From contig CANHXF010000047.1 in the NCBI GenBank assembly GCA_947464515.1, forward strand, positions 1-9,584: 9,584 bases of DNA, written 5' to 3'. Numbering within the stretch: the first letter of the stretch is position 1; each line of letters starts with the position of its first letter. The notes beneath the pieces are model-generated. The model was given only the letters and a program-made list of their open reading frames with translations, was not told where the DNA came from and did no database searches. Below are positions 7,830 through 9,584 of this stretch, one piece after another. The position numbers and the translations under genes are program-made. This DNA comes from Flavobacteriales bacterium. Its GTDB lineage: Bacteria; Bacteroidota; Bacteroidia; NS11-12g; UBA955.

Positions 7830-8507
7830 ATGTTAGAAATCACTTTTGCCTTAGTTGCTTATGTATTGGGTTCCATTCCCAATGCGATATGGGTGGGTAA
7901 GCGTTTTTACGACATCGATGTAAGAGAGCATGGTAGTGGAAATGCGGGAGCAACCAATGTTTTTCGCGTTTTGGGCAAGGTACCGGGCACGATTGTCTTG
8001 ATATTGGATATTCTAAAAGGGTATTTGGCTGTTCGATTGGCCGATGTGGTTGATTTTTTGTCTAGAGATGGTTATTCGGACCTGGCTTTGAGTCATACCG
8101 ATTTAAGCGGATTGGCAGTAGGTGATCATAAATTGTTAATGGTTCTTTTTGGAACGATGTCGGTTATTGGACATTTGATTCCCTTATTTGCCAAGTTCAA
8201 GGGCGGTAAAGGTGTAGCAACTTTGTTCGGGATGCTGATTGCGTTGAATCCTGAGGTAGCGGGTTTGGCGTTGGCCGTATTTGTGGTTACGAACATTATT
8301 ACGGGGTATGTGAGCATCGGCTCGTTATTGGCTGGATTGTCGATCCCATTCCTATTTGTCCGCGTTTTTGGAGAGACTGATTTGAGTATATTGATTTTCA
8401 GTTTTTTGGTGGCGGGTTTGGTTTTGGTTACGCATCGCAAAAATGTTAAGCGTTTGATTGCGGGTGAAGAGGCCAAGACGCGCATCGTAATGAAGCAAAA
8501 GAAATAA
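7830..8507 (+). CDS. plsY: Acyl-phosphate:glycerol-3-phosphate acyltransferase PlsY
   Basis: PlsY moves the acyl group from acyl phosphate (made by PlsX) to glycerol-3-phosphate, the first committed step of phospholipid synthesis, at the inner membrane. From the ATG at 7830 the protein has 225 residues and all three family motifs: HGSGNAGATN (34-43), the glycine-rich KFKGGKGVAT (122-131) and TGYVSIGSL (158-166). About five hydrophobic segments are visible. ATG 7830 gives the usual start, MLEITFALVAYVLGSIP; an in-frame TTG at 7779 would add 17 residues unlike the family and is less likely. Residues 72-103 form a polar loop that makes the protein slightly longer than the roughly 205-213 residues of E. 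coli and pneumococcal PlsY. clpS starts 6 bp after the stop, so the two probably share a transcript. Confidence 0.93.
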   Translation: MLEITFALVAYVLGSIPNAIWVGKRFYDIDVREHGSGNAGATNVFRVLGKVPGTIVLILDILKGYLAVRLADVVDFLSRDGYSDLALSHTDLSGLAVGDHKLLMVLFGTMSVIGHLIPLFAKFKGGKGVATLFGMLIALNPEVAGLALAVFVVTNIITGYVSIGSLLAGLSIPFLFVRVFGETDLSILIFSFLVAGLVLVTHRKNVKRLIAGEEAKTRIVMKQKK

Positions 8508-8513
8508 GCGTTT

Positions 8514-8804
8514 ATGTTAATGGTGAATTCATCTCCCAAGATAAATCCGGAGGCGGTTGAGGAAACTCTGCTCGACAGTGGTTGGCAGATTGTTTTGTAT
8601 AATGATGAGGTAAACTCGTTTGATTGGGTAATTGTAAATTTGATGAAGTATTGCAATCATAATCGTTTACAGGCGGAGCAGTGCGCTTGGTTTGTACACA
8701 ATAATGGAAAATATGCGGTTAAAAACGGGGGCTACGACGATTTGGAGCCGGTTTGTACTGCTTTGTGCGAAAAAGGTTTGTCGGCTCAACTCGAGGTGCA
8801 GTAA
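8514..8804 (+). CDS. clpS: ATP-dependent Clp protease adaptor ClpS
   Basis: ClpS binds proteins with destabilising N-terminal residues (Leu, Phe, Trp, Tyr) and delivers them to ClpAP or a related Clp ATPase. The 96 residues contain the core: IVLYNDEVNSFDWVI (26-40), where Asn30-Asp31 are expected to contact the substrate amino group, and FVHNNGKYAVKNG (60-72), where His62 matches the conserved pocket histidine. The second acidic position is Glu32 rather than the Asp of E. coli ClpS, which I believe is common in this phylum. The C-terminus GLSAQLEV is typical. The start could be codon 1 (8514) or the ATG two codons later (8520); both lie before the fold. The 6-bp gap after plsY leaves no room for a promoter, and the promoter of the next gene lies in its 3' end. 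Confidence 0.9.
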   Translation: MLMVNSSPKINPEAVEETLLDSGWQIVLYNDEVNSFDWVIVNLMKYCNHNRLQAEQCAWFVHNNGKYAVKNGGYDDLEPVCTALCEKGLSAQLEVQ

Positions 8805-8809
8805 ATTTG
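8777..8809 (+). promoter_or_regulatory. Promoter of scoA, inside the end of clpS
   Basis: TTTG (8777-8780) and an exact TAnnTTTG box, TAAATTTG (8802-8809), are 21 bp apart. The -7 box starts with the clpS stop codon and ends 7 nt before the scoA ATG. It is the best two-part promoter in the window and predicts that scoA can be transcribed separately with almost no leader. Confidence 0.55.
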
Positions 8810-8816
8810 AAACATT

Positions 8817-9515
8817 ATGAAAAAAGTATTTCCATCGGCTGAAGCGGCCATTGCAGACATAGAAGACGGAGCGGTATTGATGTTGGGCGGGTTTGGGTTG
8901 TGCGGGATTCCGGAGAATTCGATAGCGGCTTTGGTGAAGAAGGGGGTAAAGGGGTTGACATGTATATCGAACAATGCGGGGGTGGATGATTTTGGGATTG
9001 GTTTGATGTTGCAGGGAAAACAGGTGAAGAAGATGGTGAGTTCATACGTAGGGGAGAATGCGGAGTTTGAGCGACAGTTATTGAGTGGTGAGTTGGAGGT
9101 TGAATTGATACCTCAGGGTACATTGGCAGAAAGGTGCCGCGCCGCAGGCGCGGGAATCCCAGCTTTTTATACCCCAGCAGGTGTTGGAACCGAGGTCGCC
9201 GAGGGTAAGGAACTTCGCGTTTTTGGCGATAAAACCTACCTGATGGAATATGCCTTTGATGCCGACTTCGCCATCGTGAAAGCATGGAAAGGCGATAAAC
9301 ATGGCAATTTGATGTTTAAAGATACCGCAAGGAACTTCAATCCGATGATGGCGATGGCGGGTAAAATTACCATTGCGGAAGTGGAAGAATTGGTGGAGGC
9401 AGGTGAATTGACACCAAACGATATACATGTACCAGGTATTTATGTAAATAGGATCGTTTTGGGAAAGGATTACGAGAAACGCATCGAACAGAGAACCACC
9501 AAGCCCAGAGTTTAA
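8817..9515 (+). CDS. scoA: 3-oxoacid CoA-transferase (succinyl-CoA:3-ketoacid type), subunit A
   Basis: Subunit A of a two-subunit family I CoA-transferase, which moves CoA between succinyl-CoA and a 3-oxoacid such as acetoacetate. The 232-residue length is normal. Residues 17-32 (DGAVLMLGGFGLCGIP) match the subunit A signature, and GTLAERCRAAGAGIPAFYTP (101-120) and AFDADFAIVKAWKGDKHGN (147-165) are typical. The catalytic glutamate is on subunit B, so this protein alone is not expected to be active. scoB does not follow: an RdgB-type gene starts 3 bp after the stop. Base composition changes sharply near 9120, from G-rich and C-poor to nearly balanced, with no frameshift. The exact substrate cannot be told from subunit A, so a closely related butyrate/acetoacetate CoA-transferase remains possible. 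Confidence 0.94.
   Translation: MKKVFPSAEAAIADIEDGAVLMLGGFGLCGIPENSIAALVKKGVKGLTCISNNAGVDDFGIGLMLQGKQVKKMVSSYVGENAEFERQLLSGELEVELIPQGTLAERCRAAGAGIPAFYTPAGVGTEVAEGKELRVFGDKTYLMEYAFDADFAIVKAWKGDKHGNLMFKDTARNFNPMMAMAGKITIAEVEELVEAGELTPNDIHVPGIYVNRIVLGKDYEKRIEQRTTKPRV
9137..9153. repeat. Perfect GC-rich inverted repeat within scoA
   Basis: CCGCGCC and GGCGCGG form a perfect 7-bp stem around a GCA loop. It encodes part of the conserved RCRAAGAGIP segment, in Ala and Gly codons (GCC, GCA, GGC, GCG). No T-run follows, so it is not a terminator. It lies about 20 bp past the composition break in the gene. Confidence 0.6.
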
Positions 9516-9518
9516 AAA

Positions 9519-9584
9519 ATGGGAATTGAATTGCCGACATTGGTTTTTGCGACCAATAATCAACATAAGATTGATGAAGCCCAA
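9519..9584 (+). CDS. rdgB: RdgB/HAM1-family non-canonical purine NTP pyrophosphatase, N-terminal fragment
   Basis: The last 66 bp encode 22 residues beginning MGIELPTLVFATNNQHKIDE, which carry the family's N-terminal LVFATNNxHKxxE signature (substrate-phosphate-binding loop). The enzyme hydrolyses dITP, dXTP and related deaminated purine triphosphates to monophosphates, keeping them out of DNA. The rest lies beyond the window. The ATG is 3 bp after the scoA stop, so it is probably co-transcribed with scoA. The short fragment is a clear match, but domain integrity cannot be judged. Confidence 0.85.
   Translation, partial: MGIELPTLVFATNNQHKIDEAQ

Noticed and set aside
8126..8656. 176-codon minus-strand open frame across plsY and clpS
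   Set aside because: Antisense to two well-supported genes, and its sequence has no recognisable motif.
8815..9584. Minus-strand open frames at 8815-9285 and 9078-9584
   Set aside because: Their length reflects the G-rich, stop-poor composition of scoA; proline/serine-rich or histidine-rich translations look like shadows.

Overview
The window looks like ordinary core chromosome of a member of the Bacteroidota. Four things point there: a secreted metalloprotease ending in a type IX secretion (Por) sorting domain; an S46 dipeptidyl-peptidase; start regions without Shine-Dalgarno sequences but with the TAnnTTTG -7 element typical of the phylum; and a short ClpS of the Bacteroidota type. I cannot place it below phylum, though the gene content would suit Flavobacteriales or a relative. 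I found no tRNA, rRNA, insertion sequence, phage gene, CRISPR array or defence island, and I do not see a new multi-gene system. Coding density is very high: the longest gap between genes is about 100 bp.

Layout: (1) 1-1321, minus strand: N-terminal 440 residues of an S46 serine dipeptidyl-peptidase whose 3' end lies outside the window. (2) 1322-1393: a 72-bp divergent promoter region with mirror-image -7 boxes. (3) 1394-2452, plus: TerC/Alx-family membrane protein. (4) 2522-4914, plus: a tight carA-eno pair (carbamoyl-phosphate synthase small subunit, enolase) closed by a strong intrinsic terminator. (5) 5011-7728, plus: M36 fungalysin-like metalloprotease with propeptide, inserted PA domain and T9SS C-terminal domain. 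(6) 7830-8804, plus: plsY and clpS, 6 bp apart. (7) 8817-9584, plus: scoA (CoA-transferase subunit A) and, 3 bp on, the first 22 codons of an RdgB/HAM1-type nucleotide pyrophosphatase.

The genes cover unrelated housekeeping jobs: extracytoplasmic peptide use (S46 and M36 peptidases), pyrimidine/arginine precursor synthesis, glycolysis, phospholipid synthesis, N-degron proteolysis, ketoacid CoA transfer and nucleotide-pool sanitation. A link between the two peptidases is plausible in a protein-degrading lifestyle (extracellular endopeptidase, then periplasmic dipeptide release), but nothing here shows co-regulation.

The most interesting signals are regulatory or compositional. Three genes have an exact TAnnTTTG box only 6-7 nt before the ATG, which predicts leaderless or nearly leaderless mRNAs. 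The divergent promoter carries a centred palindrome. scoA has an abrupt base-composition break with a perfect GC hairpin just past it, and its partner gene scoB is not next to it.
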